DNA of 64,000 bases from an uncultured Prevotellaceae bacterium (GCA_902768105.1 CACXJZ010000003.1:1-64000); one strand, 5' to 3'; positions 7,202-16,783 are shown, numbered from the stretch's first letter. Notes: generated from the letters alone by a model not told the origin. Numbers and translations are program-made.

Positions 7202-9223
7202 TTATTTCAGCTCTAACTCTTTCTGCAGACGTATGATTTCGTCGCGGTACTGGGCTGCCTGTAGGAAGTCCAGTCGCTTTGCAGCCTCTTTCATCAGCTT
7301 TGTGGTGGCGGCAATGCTCTTCTCAAGCTGCGGACGTGTCATGTGCTGAATGATGGGGTCGGCAGCAAAGGCACCGGTCGGCTGCTGGCTGGTTGCTGTC
7401 GGCTTTTGGCTGTCTGCTGTCGTGTTCTGTTCAACCAGTGAGACGGTTAGAGCCTTCTTCACCTGAGTGGGCGTGATGCCGTGCTCCTCGTTATACTTCA
7501 TCTGCTTCATGCGTCGGCGCTGGGTCTCGTCGATGGTGAGCTGCATGGACTGGGTGATGTTGTCGGCATACATGATGACCTTGCCGTTCACGTTTCGTGC
7601 TGCACGTCCGGCGGTCTGCGTCAGCGAACGGTGGTTGCGCAGGAAGCCCTCCTTGTCGGCATCGAGAATGGCCACGAGCGACACTTCTGGCAGGTCGAGG
7701 CCCTCACGTAGTAGGTTCACGCCCACCAGCACGTCATACTCTCCGCGCCGCAGCCCGTCCAGTATCTTCACGCGGTCGAGTGTCGCCACGTCGCTGTGTA
7801 TGTAGGCCGTACGGACATCGTGGTTGAGCAGGTATTCGCTCAGCTCCTCCGCCATACGCTTCGTCAGGGTGGTGACAAGTATGCGTTCATCGCGCTCCGT
7901 GCGTGTGATGATTTCCTCCATCAGGTCGTCAATCTGGTTCTCGCTGGGGCGCACCTCAATCTCAGGGTCGAGTAGTCCCGTCGGACGTATAATCTGTTCA
8001 ACGACAACGCCTTCCGCTTCGTTCAACTCGTAGTCGGCAGGCGTGGCTGAGACGTAAATCACCTGGTGCACCATCTCGTTGAACTCGTCGAAGCGCAGCG
8101 GGCGGTTGTCGAAGGCTGCAGGCAGCCGGAAGCCGTACTCCACCAGATTGGTTTTGCGGGCACGGTCGCCTCCGTACATCGCGTGGAGCTGTGGCACGCT
8201 GACGTGACTCTCGTCGATGATGAGCAGGTAGTCGTCCGGGAAAAAGTCGAGCAGGCAGTAGGGCCGTTCGCCCGCCTGTCGTCCGTCGAAGTATCGCGAG
8301 TAGTTCTCAATGCCCGAGCAGTGTCCCAGTTCCTTGATCATCTCCATGTCGTACTCCACGCGTTCCTTGATGCGCTGTGCCTTCAAGCCGTCTCCTAGCT
8401 CCTGAAAGTATTCCACCTGCTTCATGAGATCGTCCTGTATTTCGCGGATGGCAATGTTCGTCTGCTCCTGCGTGGTCATAAAGAGATTGGCTGGATAGAG
8501 CTTGTACTCGTCGAACGCCGCCATGCGTGTCATCGTGACGCTGTCCAACTCCTCAATGCTGTCTATCTCGTCATCCCAGAAGGTGATGCGCAGCACTACC
8601 TCGCTGTAGGCCATTGCCACATCGACGGTGTCGCCCTTCACGCGGAAGCAGCCGCGCTTCAGCTCCATGTCGTTGCGGACGTAGAGTGCAGCTACGAGCC
8701 TGCGCAACAGCGCGTTACGGTCGAGTACCTGTCCCCGTCGTAGCTCAATGACGTTCTCGTGCAGAGCTACGGGACTGCCCATGCCGTAGATGCAGCTGAC
8801 CGATGACACCACCACCACGTCTTTTCGTCCCGAGAGTAGGGCAGACACGGCCGACAGCCGCAAACGGTCTATCTCCTCGTTGATGCTCAGGTCCTTCTCA
8901 ATGTAGGTGTCGGTCGTGGGCAGGTAGGCTTCCGGCTGGTAGTAGTCGTAGTAGCTCACATAGTATTCCACAGCGTTCTGCGGGAAGAATCCCCTCATCT
9001 CCTCATAGAGCTGTGCTGCCAGTGTTTTGTTGTGGCTCAGTATCAGCGTAGGCTTGCCCGCGTTGGCAATGACGTTTGCCATCGTAAAGGTCTTTCCTGA
9101 GCCGGTCACGCCGAGCAGTACTTGAGCACGTTCCCCGCGTTCAAGACCGTCGGTCAGCTGGCGTATGGCCTCGGGCTGGTCACCTGTCGGCTGATAGTCT
9201 GATGTGAGTATAAATTTGTTCAT
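7202..9223 (-). CDS. uvrB: UvrABC excinuclease subunit B
   Basis: The DNA-damage verification helicase of nucleotide excision repair, loaded by UvrA and partner of the UvrC nuclease. The 673-residue protein has Walker A GVTGSGKTFTMANV near residue 39, the beta-hairpin region YYDYYQPEAYLP, helicase motif LLIIDESHV, motif VSATPADYE, and motif VI QTAGRAARN. The C-terminal UVR coiled domain is at about residues 630-670 (LEKSIAATTKLMKEAAKR). A low-complexity spacer precedes the UVR domain (ADSQKPTATSQQPTGAF), encoded by short repeats. A TATCTTTG box at 9232-9239 gives a very short leader. Confidence 0.96.
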   Translation of the reverse strand: MNKFILTSDYQPTGDQPEAIRQLTDGLERGERAQVLLGVTGSGKTFTMANVIANAGKPTLILSHNKTLAAQLYEEMRGFFPQNAVEYYVSYYDYYQPEAYLPTTDTYIEKDLSINEEIDRLRLSAVSALLSGRKDVVVVSSVSCIYGMGSPVALHENVIELRRGQVLDRNALLRRLVAALYVRNDMELKRGCFRVKGDTVDVAMAYSEVVLRITFWDDEIDSIEELDSVTMTRMAAFDEYKLYPANLFMTTQEQTNIAIREIQDDLMKQVEYFQELGDGLKAQRIKERVEYDMEMIKELGHCSGIENYSRYFDGRQAGERPYCLLDFFPDDYLLIIDESHVSVPQLHAMYGGDRARKTNLVEYGFRLPAAFDNRPLRFDEFNEMVHQVIYVSATPADYELNEAEGVVVEQIIRPTGLLDPEIEVRPSENQIDDLMEEIITRTERDERILVTTLTKRMAEELSEYLLNHDVRTAYIHSDVATLDRVKILDGLRRGEYDVLVGVNLLREGLDLPEVSLVAILDADKEGFLRNHRSLTQTAGRAARNVNGKVIMYADNITQSMQLTIDETQRRRMKQMKYNEEHGITPTQVKKALTVSLVEQNTTADSQKPTATSQQPTGAFAADPIIQHMTRPQLEKSIAATTKLMKEAAKRLDFLQAAQYRDEIIRLQKELELK

Positions 9224-9290
9224 TGGGCGTGCAAAGATACAAATAATTCTTAATTCTTATTTCTTATTTCTTAATTTATTTCGATTTTGC

Positions 9291-9321
9291 TTTGTTATTC
9301 GTAGGAAAATGCGTACTTTTG
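9291..9321 (+). promoter_or_regulatory. Promoter of the bamD-rpoZ operon
   Basis: TTTG at 9291-9294, a 19-base spacer and TACTTTTG at 9314-9321. It lies 28 bases ahead of the bamD start codon. Confidence 0.75.
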
Positions 9322-9349
9322 CAGGCTGAAATTTGCAAATTCAGAACGA

Positions 9350-10174
9350 ATGAAGAAAATTGTTGTCATAATGCTTGGCGCGCTGCTGGTTTGCAGCAGT
9401 TGTGTATCGGAGTACAGCCGTGTCTATAAGACCAACGACTACGACTTCATGTACGAATATGCCAAGCAGCTGTTCGCCAATCGCAAGTTTGCCCAGAGCA
9501 TGCTTCTGCTCGAGCAGGTGGTACAGATGAAGAAGGGCTCCGATGAGGCAGAGGAGTGCCTCTACATGCTCGCTCTGGCACAATACAACGACGGTGACTA
9601 CGAGAGTGCAGCTGCCACGTTCCGCAAGTACCACCAGGCTTATCCGCGTGGCATCTTTGCCGAGCAGGCTGCCTTCTATGTAGGACAGTCGCTCTACGAG
9701 AGTGCTCCCGAGCCCCGTCTCGACCAGTCGCCCACCATGGGTGCCATCAATGCCTATCAGCAGTTCCTCGACTACTTCCCTGAGAGCAATCGCCGCGCCG
9801 AGGCACAGGATCGTCTCTTCGAGTTGCAGGACAAGCTGGTGCAGAAAGAACTCCTCTCCGCCCAGCTCTATTACAACCTCGGCGGCTACTTCGGCAACTG
9901 CACCAATGGCGGTTCCAACTACGAGGCGTGCATTGTCACCGCCCAGAATGCGCTGAAGACCTATCCGTACACCCAGTTGCGTGAGGACTTTGCCCTGCTC
10001 ATCATGAAGAGCAAGTTCGAACTGGCAGAGAACAGCAGCGAAGAGAAGCGCCTTGACCGCTATCGCGATGCCGAGGATGAGTGCTACGGCTTCCTGAACG
10101 AGTATCCTGAGAGCAAGCACGTCAAGACTGCCGAGCAGTTCATCAAGAAATGCAAGAAAGTGACGAAAGACTAA
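9350..10174 (+). CDS. bamD: Outer-membrane protein assembly factor BamD
   Basis: A lipoprotein subunit of the BAM machine that inserts beta-barrel proteins into the outer membrane. The 274-residue protein has a lipobox LLVCSSC with the acylated Cys at residue 18. It is followed by repeated TPR helices (YEYAKQLFANRKFAQSMLLL, CLYMLALAQYNDGDYESAA, FAEQAAFYVGQSLY), as in BamD/YfiO. Its usual partner BamA is not in the window. The next gene is rpoZ, 70 bp downstream; the pairing of bamD with rpoZ and a DUF4293 gene is a familiar Bacteroidota arrangement. Confidence 0.9.
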   Translation: MKKIVVIMLGALLVCSSCVSEYSRVYKTNDYDFMYEYAKQLFANRKFAQSMLLLEQVVQMKKGSDEAEECLYMLALAQYNDGDYESAAATFRKYHQAYPRGIFAEQAAFYVGQSLYESAPEPRLDQSPTMGAINAYQQFLDYFPESNRRAEAQDRLFELQDKLVQKELLSAQLYYNLGGYFGNCTNGGSNYEACIVTAQNALKTYPYTQLREDFALLIMKSKFELAENSSEEKRLDRYRDAEDECYGFLNEYPESKHVKTAEQFIKKCKKVTKD

Positions 10175-10244
10175 TTTAATTGTATAATAGTCAAATTCGT
10201 AAATAAATTATTAAATTGTAAATAGTTAAATTGAAATATAAAAG

Positions 10245-10595
10245 ATGGATTACAAAAAGTCAAAAGCACCGGTTAATACCGTAACCCGCAACATCATGGA
10301 CCTTTGTCGCGACACTGACAACATCTACGAGAGCGTTGCCATCATCGCCAAGCGAGCCAATCAGATTTCCGTACAGATCAAGGACGACCTCAGCAAGAAG
10401 CTGGCAGAGTTCGCCTCTTATAATGATTCACTTGAAGAAGTGTTCGAGAACCGCGAACAGATAGAAATCTCGCGTTACTACGAGAAGCTGCCCAAACCCA
10501 CGCTGCTTGCCACGCAGGAGTTCACCGAGGACAAGGTCTATTGGCGTGACCCCGTACATGAGACAGCGCAGACTCCTGCCTTCCAGGAGATGTGA
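10245..10595 (+). CDS. rpoZ: DNA-directed RNA polymerase omega subunit (Bacteroidota type)
   Basis: A small subunit that wraps the beta-prime subunit and helps RNA polymerase assemble. The 116-residue protein has the Rpb6/omega helix region NIYESVAIIAKRANQISVQI, where E. coli omega has a comparable NRFxLVxxAxKRA stretch. It continues with a longer acidic C-terminal half (FASYNDSLEEVFENREQIE) usual for Bacteroidota versions. It follows bamD in the same operon after an AT-rich spacer of short taaattg-type repeats. Confidence 0.88.
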   Translation: MDYKKSKAPVNTVTRNIMDLCRDTDNIYESVAIIAKRANQISVQIKDDLSKKLAEFASYNDSLEEVFENREQIEISRYYEKLPKPTLLATQEFTEDKVYWRDPVHETAQTPAFQEM

Positions 10596-10633
10596 ACATT
10601 AAAGAATAAAGATTAAATTTCAGAAGATTAAAC

Positions 10634-11119
10634 GTGATACAGCGCATACAGTCAGTCTATATGCTCTTGGCCGTCGTGTTCACGGTGGTCTGTTTGTGTA
10701 TGCAGATAGGCACCTTCTCCGTAGCAGGACTGCCCGTGATGAACGAGTTTAACCTCTGGTGCACCGACCTGCTGGGCGGACGCCATTTCCTGACGTGGCC
10801 CCTTTTTGCCGTGCTGGTGCTCTCGTCAGCCATCGGTTTCTGCACTATCTTCCTCTATCGCAACCGCAGGCTGCAGGCACGCATCTGCGTGCTCAACGCC
10901 CTGCTCTTGCTCGGCTGGTATATCCTCTACGCGGTCTTTGCCCAAGTAGCGCTCACCAAGGCTATTTCCGTTGATTTCGTCAAGGACCTTGCTGACGCGT
11001 CTTTCCGTCCTGCCATCGCAGCGGCACTCCCCGTTATCTCGTTCCTGCTCTACATCATGGCCCGCCGCTCCATCCTTGCTGATGAGAAACTCGTCAGGGC
11101 AGCAGACAGGATAAGATAA
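10634..11119 (+). CDS. DUF4293 family membrane protein
   Basis: A 161-residue integral membrane protein with four hydrophobic segments: about residues 8-30, 54-75, 83-107 and 127-146. The opening MIQRIQSVYMLLAVV is characteristic of DUF4293 proteins. Its function is unknown. The start codon is GTG at 10634; no in-frame ATG precedes the first helix. It lies 38 bp after rpoZ and is the last gene of the bamD operon, which ends at the hairpin at 11155-11190. Confidence 0.8.
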   Translation: MIQRIQSVYMLLAVVFTVVCLCMQIGTFSVAGLPVMNEFNLWCTDLLGGRHFLTWPLFAVLVLSSAIGFCTIFLYRNRRLQARICVLNALLLLGWYILYAVFAQVALTKAISVDFVKDLADASFRPAIAAALPVISFLLYIMARRSILADEKLVRAADRIR

Positions 11120-11154
11120 AACTTTAAAAAAGCTACTCAGCGTTTCTACAATAG

Positions 11155-11190
11155 AAAAACGGCACTTCTCTGCGCGAGAGATGCCGTTTT
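11155..11190 (+). terminator. Bidirectional intrinsic terminator
   Basis: A hairpin aaaacggca...tgccgtttt with an extended internal stem (cttctc/gagag). The A-run on the left and T-run on the right let it work for both the bamD operon and the convergent MFS gene. Confidence 0.8.
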
Positions 11191-11212
11191 CTTGGTTGAC
11201 TGTTATTCGACT

Positions 11213-12832
11213 TTATTTGATGTTCGGTTCTTCGAGTCCGATACCCTTCTTCTTGTCAACGACCTTCAGCAACAGACCTAAGAGCAGGGCTGCAACACCG
11301 AGAGCTGCCAGCATGAGCAGCGGGGCGGTGTAGTTGAGTTTGGTGGGGTCTTCGACACCAGGATTCGTCTGGTCGAGCACTTTGCCGATAAGCAGGGGGA
11401 AGAGCCATAGGCCGATGTTCTGAATCCAGAAAATGAGTGCGTAGGCAGAACCGATGACCTTGGCATCAACCAACTTGGGCACGGAGGGCCACAGTGAGGC
11501 GGGTACCAGCGAGAACGATGCGCCGAGCACGAGGATGGTCAGGTAGGCAATGGCTACACCACCGACAGCACTACCCTTGAAGAGGGGAAGTATGAAAGCA
11601 AATGTCAGGTGGCAACCGATGAGCAGCAGCGAGCCCAGCACGAGCATGGACGCTGCCTTACCCTTGTGGTCAACATAGCTGCCGAGAATCGGCGTGATGA
11701 GCACGGCCAGCAGGGGAAATACGGCGAAGATGGCTTCGGCCGACTGACGCATATAACCCATGTAGCAATAAGTGACGAGGGCGAGGATAGAGAGGCCCAG
11801 GAGACCGTATTTCGTGGCAGGCTTCTTCTGGAAATTAGAGGCAAAGCCAGCTGCGGCTACCACGAGCATGATGATGTACTGAACGATGGTGACGCTTGAC
11901 GATGCCCAGAACGAATCGGCAGCGGGCTCCACCAGATCAAGGTTGCACTGCAGCATGTTGACGGCATACTTCTGGAAGGGGAAGATGGCCGAGTAGTAGA
12001 GCACGCAAAGCAGAGCCACGAGCCAGAAACCGCTGGAGGTGAGGATCTGTCCGAGGTCCTTGATGCGGAACGGGTCGTCCTTCTCTTCTGCCTCACCTGT
12101 CTGTGCGTCGAGCTTGCTGTCCATCACGAAATAGACGATGGTCATGATGAGGGCGATGCACATCAGCACAACGCCGAAGGCTACTGAGCGGCTGACGCTG
12201 ACCTCGCCACCCAGACGGGCGAAGAACGGCGAGAAAATCATACACGTAGCCACACCCAGACGGGCCAGTGCCATCTCAGAACCCATAGCCAAAGCCATCT
12301 CACGGCCCTTGAACCACTTGACGATACCACGACTGACGGTAATGCCGGCCATCTCACAGCCGCAGCCGAAAATCATGAAGCCGCAGGCGGCGAACTTCGC
12401 AGAGGCGGGCATACCTTCATAGAAGGGGCTGACCCCCAGCTCGTCAAAGATAGGAATATAGTTCAGGTTGTTGGTGAACCAAGTCTCCAATCCGCTTCCT
12501 GCGAACGAATCGCTTACGGCGTACCACTTGATGATGGCACCGATGAGCATGACGACGGCGGAGAGTACTGCGGTGAAGCGCACACCCATTTTGTCGAGAA
12601 TGATGCCGGCGAAGATGAGGAAGAATGCGAAGACGTTAAGGAACACCTCTGAGCCTTGCATGGTGCCGAAGGCCAGCGAATCCCATCCACGGGTCTCCTG
12701 CATGAGGTCCTTGATGGGTGATAGGATGTCCATGAAGATGTAGCTGCAGAACATGGCGAGTGCCAGGAGCAGCAGAGCGGTCCACCGCATGGCGGCGGAG
12801 TCGCGGAGTGTTTTTTGAATCTGTTGGTTCAT
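11213..12832 (-). CDS. Major facilitator superfamily transporter
   Basis: A 539-residue inner-membrane carrier with about twelve hydrophobic helices in two halves. The central cytosolic loop is hydrophilic (AQTGEAEEKDDPFRIKDLGQ). The short helix-2/3 loop FAGIILDKMGVRFTAVLSA is an MFS motif-A variant. It also contains GRFKGREMALAMG-like sequence at WFKGREMALAMGSEMALARL, the usual position after helix 4. The substrate cannot be read from sequence. Downstream of the S9 peptidase on the same strand, with a 127-bp inverted repeat in between, so cotranscription is uncertain. A peptide or amino-acid role is a guess from the neighbour only. Confidence 0.85.
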   Translation of the reverse strand: MNQQIQKTLRDSAAMRWTALLLLALAMFCSYIFMDILSPIKDLMQETRGWDSLAFGTMQGSEVFLNVFAFFLIFAGIILDKMGVRFTAVLSAVVMLIGAIIKWYAVSDSFAGSGLETWFTNNLNYIPIFDELGVSPFYEGMPASAKFAACGFMIFGCGCEMAGITVSRGIVKWFKGREMALAMGSEMALARLGVATCMIFSPFFARLGGEVSVSRSVAFGVVLMCIALIMTIVYFVMDSKLDAQTGEAEEKDDPFRIKDLGQILTSSGFWLVALLCVLYYSAIFPFQKYAVNMLQCNLDLVEPAADSFWASSSVTIVQYIIMLVVAAAGFASNFQKKPATKYGLLGLSILALVTYCYMGYMRQSAEAIFAVFPLLAVLITPILGSYVDHKGKAASMLVLGSLLLIGCHLTFAFILPLFKGSAVGGVAIAYLTILVLGASFSLVPASLWPSVPKLVDAKVIGSAYALIFWIQNIGLWLFPLLIGKVLDQTNPGVEDPTKLNYTAPLLMLAALGVAALLLGLLLKVVDKKKGIGLEEPNIK

Positions 12833-12842
12833 TTTTTTATAA

Positions 12843-12969
12843 GCCCCCTAAGTTAGGGGGGTGGGGGTCTGAACGACCGCCCTTTAATGTTGTTAATACT
12901 ATTGTTAATTGTTTTCTATCATGTAATGATGGTGTCTCTTCAGACCCCCAACCCCCTAACTTAGGGGGT
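12843..12969. repeat. 127-bp element with 30-bp imperfect terminal inverted repeats
   Basis: The left arm (12843-12872) and right arm (12940-12969) are near-perfect reverse complements. Each contains its own palindrome ccccctaanttaggggg and a ggggtctga/tcagacccc flank. The 67-bp interior shows no frame. The right arm reaches into the stop codon of the S9 peptidase. RNA from this region could fold into strong hairpins, so it may also end transcription between the peptidase and MFS genes. Confidence 0.75.
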
Positions 12970-15146
12970 TAATGGAGCCACCGGTCAAGCCAATTGAAAT
13001 AAGTGCGCTGCCAGAGAATGCCGTTCTGGGGTTTCAGTACCCAGTGGTTCTCGTCGGGGAAGATGAGCAGCTGCGCCTCGATGCCCCTCATACGGGCAGC
13101 GTTGAAGGCCGACATGCCCTGTGTGGCATTGATGCGGTAGTCCTTCTCGCCATGTATGCAGAGGATGGGCGTATCCCACTTGTCAATGAACTGGTGGGGC
13201 GAGTTCCTGTAGGTCTTGTCAGCATTGGCCGTACGGTCCTTGTTCCAGTAGGCATCGTCGTACTCCCAGTTCGAGAACCAGTTTTCCTCGGTCTCGGTGT
13301 ACATGGCCTCCAGGTTGAAGGCACCGTCGTGGGCAATGAAGCACTTGAAGCGCTTGTCGTGATGTCCGGCGAGGTAATAGACGCTGAATCCGCCGAACGA
13401 GGCACCTACGGCACCCAGTTTGTCCTTATCGACGAAGGGCAGGTTCTGGGCGGCATCGTCGATGGCTGCCAGATAGTCGCTCATGCACTGTCCCGTCCAG
13501 TCGCCGCTGATTTCCTCGCACCACTCAGAGCCGAAGCCCGGCAGTCCGTGGCGGTTGGGAGCCACGATGACATAGCCCTGCGAGGCCATGATGAAGAAGT
13601 TCCAGCGGTAGCTCCAGAACTGGCTGACGGGACTCTGCGGTCCGCCCTCGCAGAAGAGCAGGGTGGGGTACTTCTTGGTCTCGTCGAAGTTTGGCGGCAG
13701 GATAACCCATACGAGCATCTGCTTACCGTCAGTGGTGTTGACCCATCGCTGTTGTACGGTGGGCTTGTCCAGCTGGTCGAGGATATGCTTGTTCTCTGTT
13801 GTAATCTGCGTGATGGCGGTCTTCTCGGGTTTCTTGGCGTTGGGTGTCACCACATAGAGGTCGGCTGGTGCCGTGTAGCTGTGGCGTTCCATGAGCAGCT
13901 GCTTGCCGTTGTTCAGCAGTTGCAGGCTGCCGAAGTCTGCCCAGTCGTTGGTGAGCTGCTTGACTTCGCCCTTCTTCGTGATGGCATAGAGGTTCTCCGT
14001 AGCGTGCCATACACTGATGAAGTAGATCAGGACATCCTTGCTGTCGCTCCAGCAGAAGTCATCCACGTTTGAGTCGAAGCCTTCGGTGAGGAAGGTCTTT
14101 TCGCCTGTCTCAAGGTTATGGAGACACAGACGCTGGCGGTCGCTCTCGTAACCGTCACGAGCCATCGAGAGCCAGGCAATATACTTGCCGTCAGGCGAGA
14201 ACTTGGGGTTCTGGTCGTAGCCGGGCAGGTTCTTGAGGTTCTCTGCGGCGTTGACGGCCTGTGTCTTCAGCGTCTTGGTGGGGTCAACCTCGGGTGCCAC
14301 GTAGTCGGCAGGCTTGCAGAGGTTGGTCGTCTCACGCGTACCTATATTATAAAGGAAGATGTCTGAGTCGGTAGAGATGCTATAGGCCACGCCCGTCTTC
14401 TTGCGACAGGTATAGGCAATGAACTTGGAGTCGGTGCTCCAGTCCAGCTGTTCCATGCCGCCGAAAGGCTCCATAGGGCACTCGAAGGGCTCACCCTCGA
14501 GGATGTCGGTCATCTCTGCGGCAATGGTATTGCCACTAACAGAGCAGACGAACGGGTGCTGGATGCTCTCCACGTAGTGATCCCAGTGGCGATACATCAG
14601 GTCTGTGACCAGACGGCCGGTAGCCTTGGGCAGGTCAGCGGGGGTCTCCTTGATGCTCTCGTGGAAGGGGATGCTCTTCAGGATGATGACCTTCTGGCGG
14701 TCGGGTGAGAACTTAAAGCCCTCTACGTTGCCGTCGGTCTGCGACAGCTGGCGGCGGTCAGTGCCGTCGGCCTTCATGCTCCATATCTCACCGCCCGACA
14801 GGAAGGCGATAGTCTCGTTATCGAGCCATGTGGCGTCAGTCTCGTTCTTACTGCCTTCAGTGAGCAACTTCTGTGCGCTACCGTCAGCGTTCATCACGTA
14901 GAGCACCTGATGGCTCTTGTTGTGCTTCACGCTGTAGTAACCTACCTGATAAACGATTTGCTGACCGTTCAGCGATGCGGCATAGCCGGAGATGCGTCCC
15001 ATGGCCCAGAGAGCCTCGGGAGTCATGCGCCCGTCCTTGACGGTGATGTGTTGCTTTCCGATTTTCACGTCTTCTTGTGCTTGTAGTGTTGAAAATGGGA
15101 CTAATAGGGCCAATAGGACTAATAGACCCAATAATTTCTTCTTCAT
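12969..15146 (-). CDS. S9 family serine peptidase, dipeptidyl-peptidase 5-like
   Basis: A periplasmic peptidase of the prolyl-oligopeptidase family that releases dipeptides from oligopeptides. The 725-residue protein has a signal peptide (MKKKLLGLLVLLALLVPFST, cleavage near LQAQ). The beta-propeller is at about residues 50-450 with WD-like strands (KFSPDRQKVIIL, KFSPDGKYIAWLS). The C-terminal alpha/beta hydrolase domain has the nucleophile motif GASFGGFSVYY, catalytic Asp in HGEKDYRI and His in PDENHWV. Overall size and order resemble Bacteroidota DPP5. The signal peptide is encoded by short ggtcctatta-type repeats. Confidence 0.9.
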   Translation of the reverse strand: MKKKLLGLLVLLALLVPFSTLQAQEDVKIGKQHITVKDGRMTPEALWAMGRISGYAASLNGQQIVYQVGYYSVKHNKSHQVLYVMNADGSAQKLLTEGSKNETDATWLDNETIAFLSGGEIWSMKADGTDRRQLSQTDGNVEGFKFSPDRQKVIILKSIPFHESIKETPADLPKATGRLVTDLMYRHWDHYVESIQHPFVCSVSGNTIAAEMTDILEGEPFECPMEPFGGMEQLDWSTDSKFIAYTCRKKTGVAYSISTDSDIFLYNIGTRETTNLCKPADYVAPEVDPTKTLKTQAVNAAENLKNLPGYDQNPKFSPDGKYIAWLSMARDGYESDRQRLCLHNLETGEKTFLTEGFDSNVDDFCWSDSKDVLIYFISVWHATENLYAITKKGEVKQLTNDWADFGSLQLLNNGKQLLMERHSYTAPADLYVVTPNAKKPEKTAITQITTENKHILDQLDKPTVQQRWVNTTDGKQMLVWVILPPNFDETKKYPTLLFCEGGPQSPVSQFWSYRWNFFIMASQGYVIVAPNRHGLPGFGSEWCEEISGDWTGQCMSDYLAAIDDAAQNLPFVDKDKLGAVGASFGGFSVYYLAGHHDKRFKCFIAHDGAFNLEAMYTETEENWFSNWEYDDAYWNKDRTANADKTYRNSPHQFIDKWDTPILCIHGEKDYRINATQGMSAFNAARMRGIEAQLLIFPDENHWVLKPQNGILWQRTYFNWLDRWLH

Positions 15147-15213
15147 ATGATTATTATTTATTCATTATTACTCCGTAGGTATGCCTCCCCTTTTGGGAAG
15201 GTTTGGTGGCGCC

Positions 15214-16677
15214 TTATTTCTTTCTTACCGGGTCACAGGTTAGACCACAGCCTAACTTCTTGAATATCTTACGATCGACCTCGCTGAGCATCACCGTGGA
15301 GTGAACTTGGCAGTCGCGCAGCTTGGGCAGTTGCTCCAAGGCCTTGCGGCACAGCTCGTCATCCTTTGACACCACGCTCAGTGCCACTAGCACCTCGTCG
15401 GTGTGCAGGCGTGGGTTCTTGGCACCCAGATACTCGGTCTTCGTCTTCTGTACGGGCTCAATGAGACTCTGTGGAATGAGCTTGACCTCATGGTCGATTT
15501 CTGCCAGGTGCTTTGTGGCATTGAGCAATAGGGCTGCGCTACAGCCCAACAGCGGTGACGACTTGGCAGTAATGATGGTGCCGTCCTCCAGTTCGATGGC
15601 AGCTGCCGTGTGGTCGGTCAGTTCCTGTTTGGCGGCAGCGGCAACGGTTACCCTCCGATAGGCTGTCGTAATCTTTGCTTGGTTGAACAGCATCTGTATC
15701 TTGTGTACCTCTTCCTCGTTGTCGGCACCGTCGGCCAGCTTGTTCGTGGCAGCATAATAACGGCGGATTATCTCCTCGCGGCTTGCATTGCAACACACCT
15801 CGTCGTCGGAGATGCAGAAGCCCACCATGTTGACACCCATGTCGGTGGGTGACTTGTAGGGGTTGTCACCGTAGATACCCTCGAAGAGTGCGTTGAGCAC
15901 AGGGAATATCTCAATGTCGCGGTTATAGTTGACGGCAATTTTGTCGTAGGACTCCAGATGGAACGGGTCAATCATGTTTACATCGTTCAGGTCGGCCGTT
16001 GCTGCTTCATAGGCAATGTTGACAGGATGCTTTAGCGGCAGGCTCCACACGGGGAACGTCTCGAACTTGGCGTAACCAGCACGTATGCCGCGTTTGTTCT
16101 CGTTGTAGAGCTGTGAGAGGCAGACAGCCATCTTGCCGCTGCCTGGTCCGGGAGCTGTGACGATGACTAACTCGCGGCTGGTCTCCACATAGTCGTTCTT
16201 GCCGAAACCCTCGTCGGAGGCAATCAAACTTACGTTGTGGGGATAACCGTCGATGAGGTAGTGTACGTACGACTTGATGCCCATGCGCTCCAGACGATGG
16301 CGGAACTGGTCAGCAGCACGCTGACCATCGTAGTGGGTAATCACTACAGAGCCCACCATGAAGTCGCGGCTCATGAACTCGTCGCGCAGACGGAGCACGT
16401 CCTCATCGTAGGTGATGCCGAGGTCGGCGCGTACCTTGTTCTTCTCAATGTCGTCGGCGCTGACCACGATGACGATTTCCAGCTGGTTGCGCAATTGTGC
16501 AAACATGCGTAGCTTTGAGTCGGGCTTGAAGCCGGGTAGCACGCGTGAAGCGTGATGGTCGTCAAACAGTTTTCCACCCAGTTCCAGATACAGTTTTCCG
16601 TCAAACTGTGCTATGCGTTCACGAATATGCTCTGACTGAATCTTGAGATATTTCTCGTTGTCGAATCCTATTTTCAT
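15214..16677 (-). CDS. DUF1846 family protein
   Basis: A 487-residue cytosolic protein of the DUF1846 family, whose function is not established. Visible features include IGFDNEKYLKIQSEHIRERI at the N-terminus, the near-P-loop GPGSGKMAVCLSQLYNE at about residue 175, and the conserved DPFHLESYDKIAVNYNRDIE segment. The near-P-loop suggests nucleotide or phosphate binding, but this is inference. The start at 16677 is chosen because the -7 box TACCTTTG (16702-16709) overlaps a possible upstream start at 16704. It is transcribed alone. Confidence 0.85.
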   Translation of the reverse strand: MKIGFDNEKYLKIQSEHIRERIAQFDGKLYLELGGKLFDDHHASRVLPGFKPDSKLRMFAQLRNQLEIVIVVSADDIEKNKVRADLGITYDEDVLRLRDEFMSRDFMVGSVVITHYDGQRAADQFRHRLERMGIKSYVHYLIDGYPHNVSLIASDEGFGKNDYVETSRELVIVTAPGPGSGKMAVCLSQLYNENKRGIRAGYAKFETFPVWSLPLKHPVNIAYEAATADLNDVNMIDPFHLESYDKIAVNYNRDIEIFPVLNALFEGIYGDNPYKSPTDMGVNMVGFCISDDEVCCNASREEIIRRYYAATNKLADGADNEEEVHKIQMLFNQAKITTAYRRVTVAAAAKQELTDHTAAAIELEDGTIITAKSSPLLGCSAALLLNATKHLAEIDHEVKLIPQSLIEPVQKTKTEYLGAKNPRLHTDEVLVALSVVSKDDELCRKALEQLPKLRDCQVHSTVMLSEVDRKIFKKLGCGLTCDPVRKK

Positions 16678-16701
16678 TCCTGTCTTTTTGTTTTTTTCCT
16701 G

Positions 16702-16733
16702 CAAAGGTACGACTAAGTAAGAAGAAAACCAAA
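16702..16733 (-). promoter_or_regulatory. Promoter of the DUF1846 gene
   Basis: Minus-strand TACCTTTG (16702-16709) and TTTG (16730-16733) with a 20-base spacer. It fixes the start codon at 16677. Confidence 0.7.
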
Positions 16734-16783
16734 TTTTATTGAAATTTTCTCAAGCGAAAGTTATGATGTGTTGAAACGAAAAT

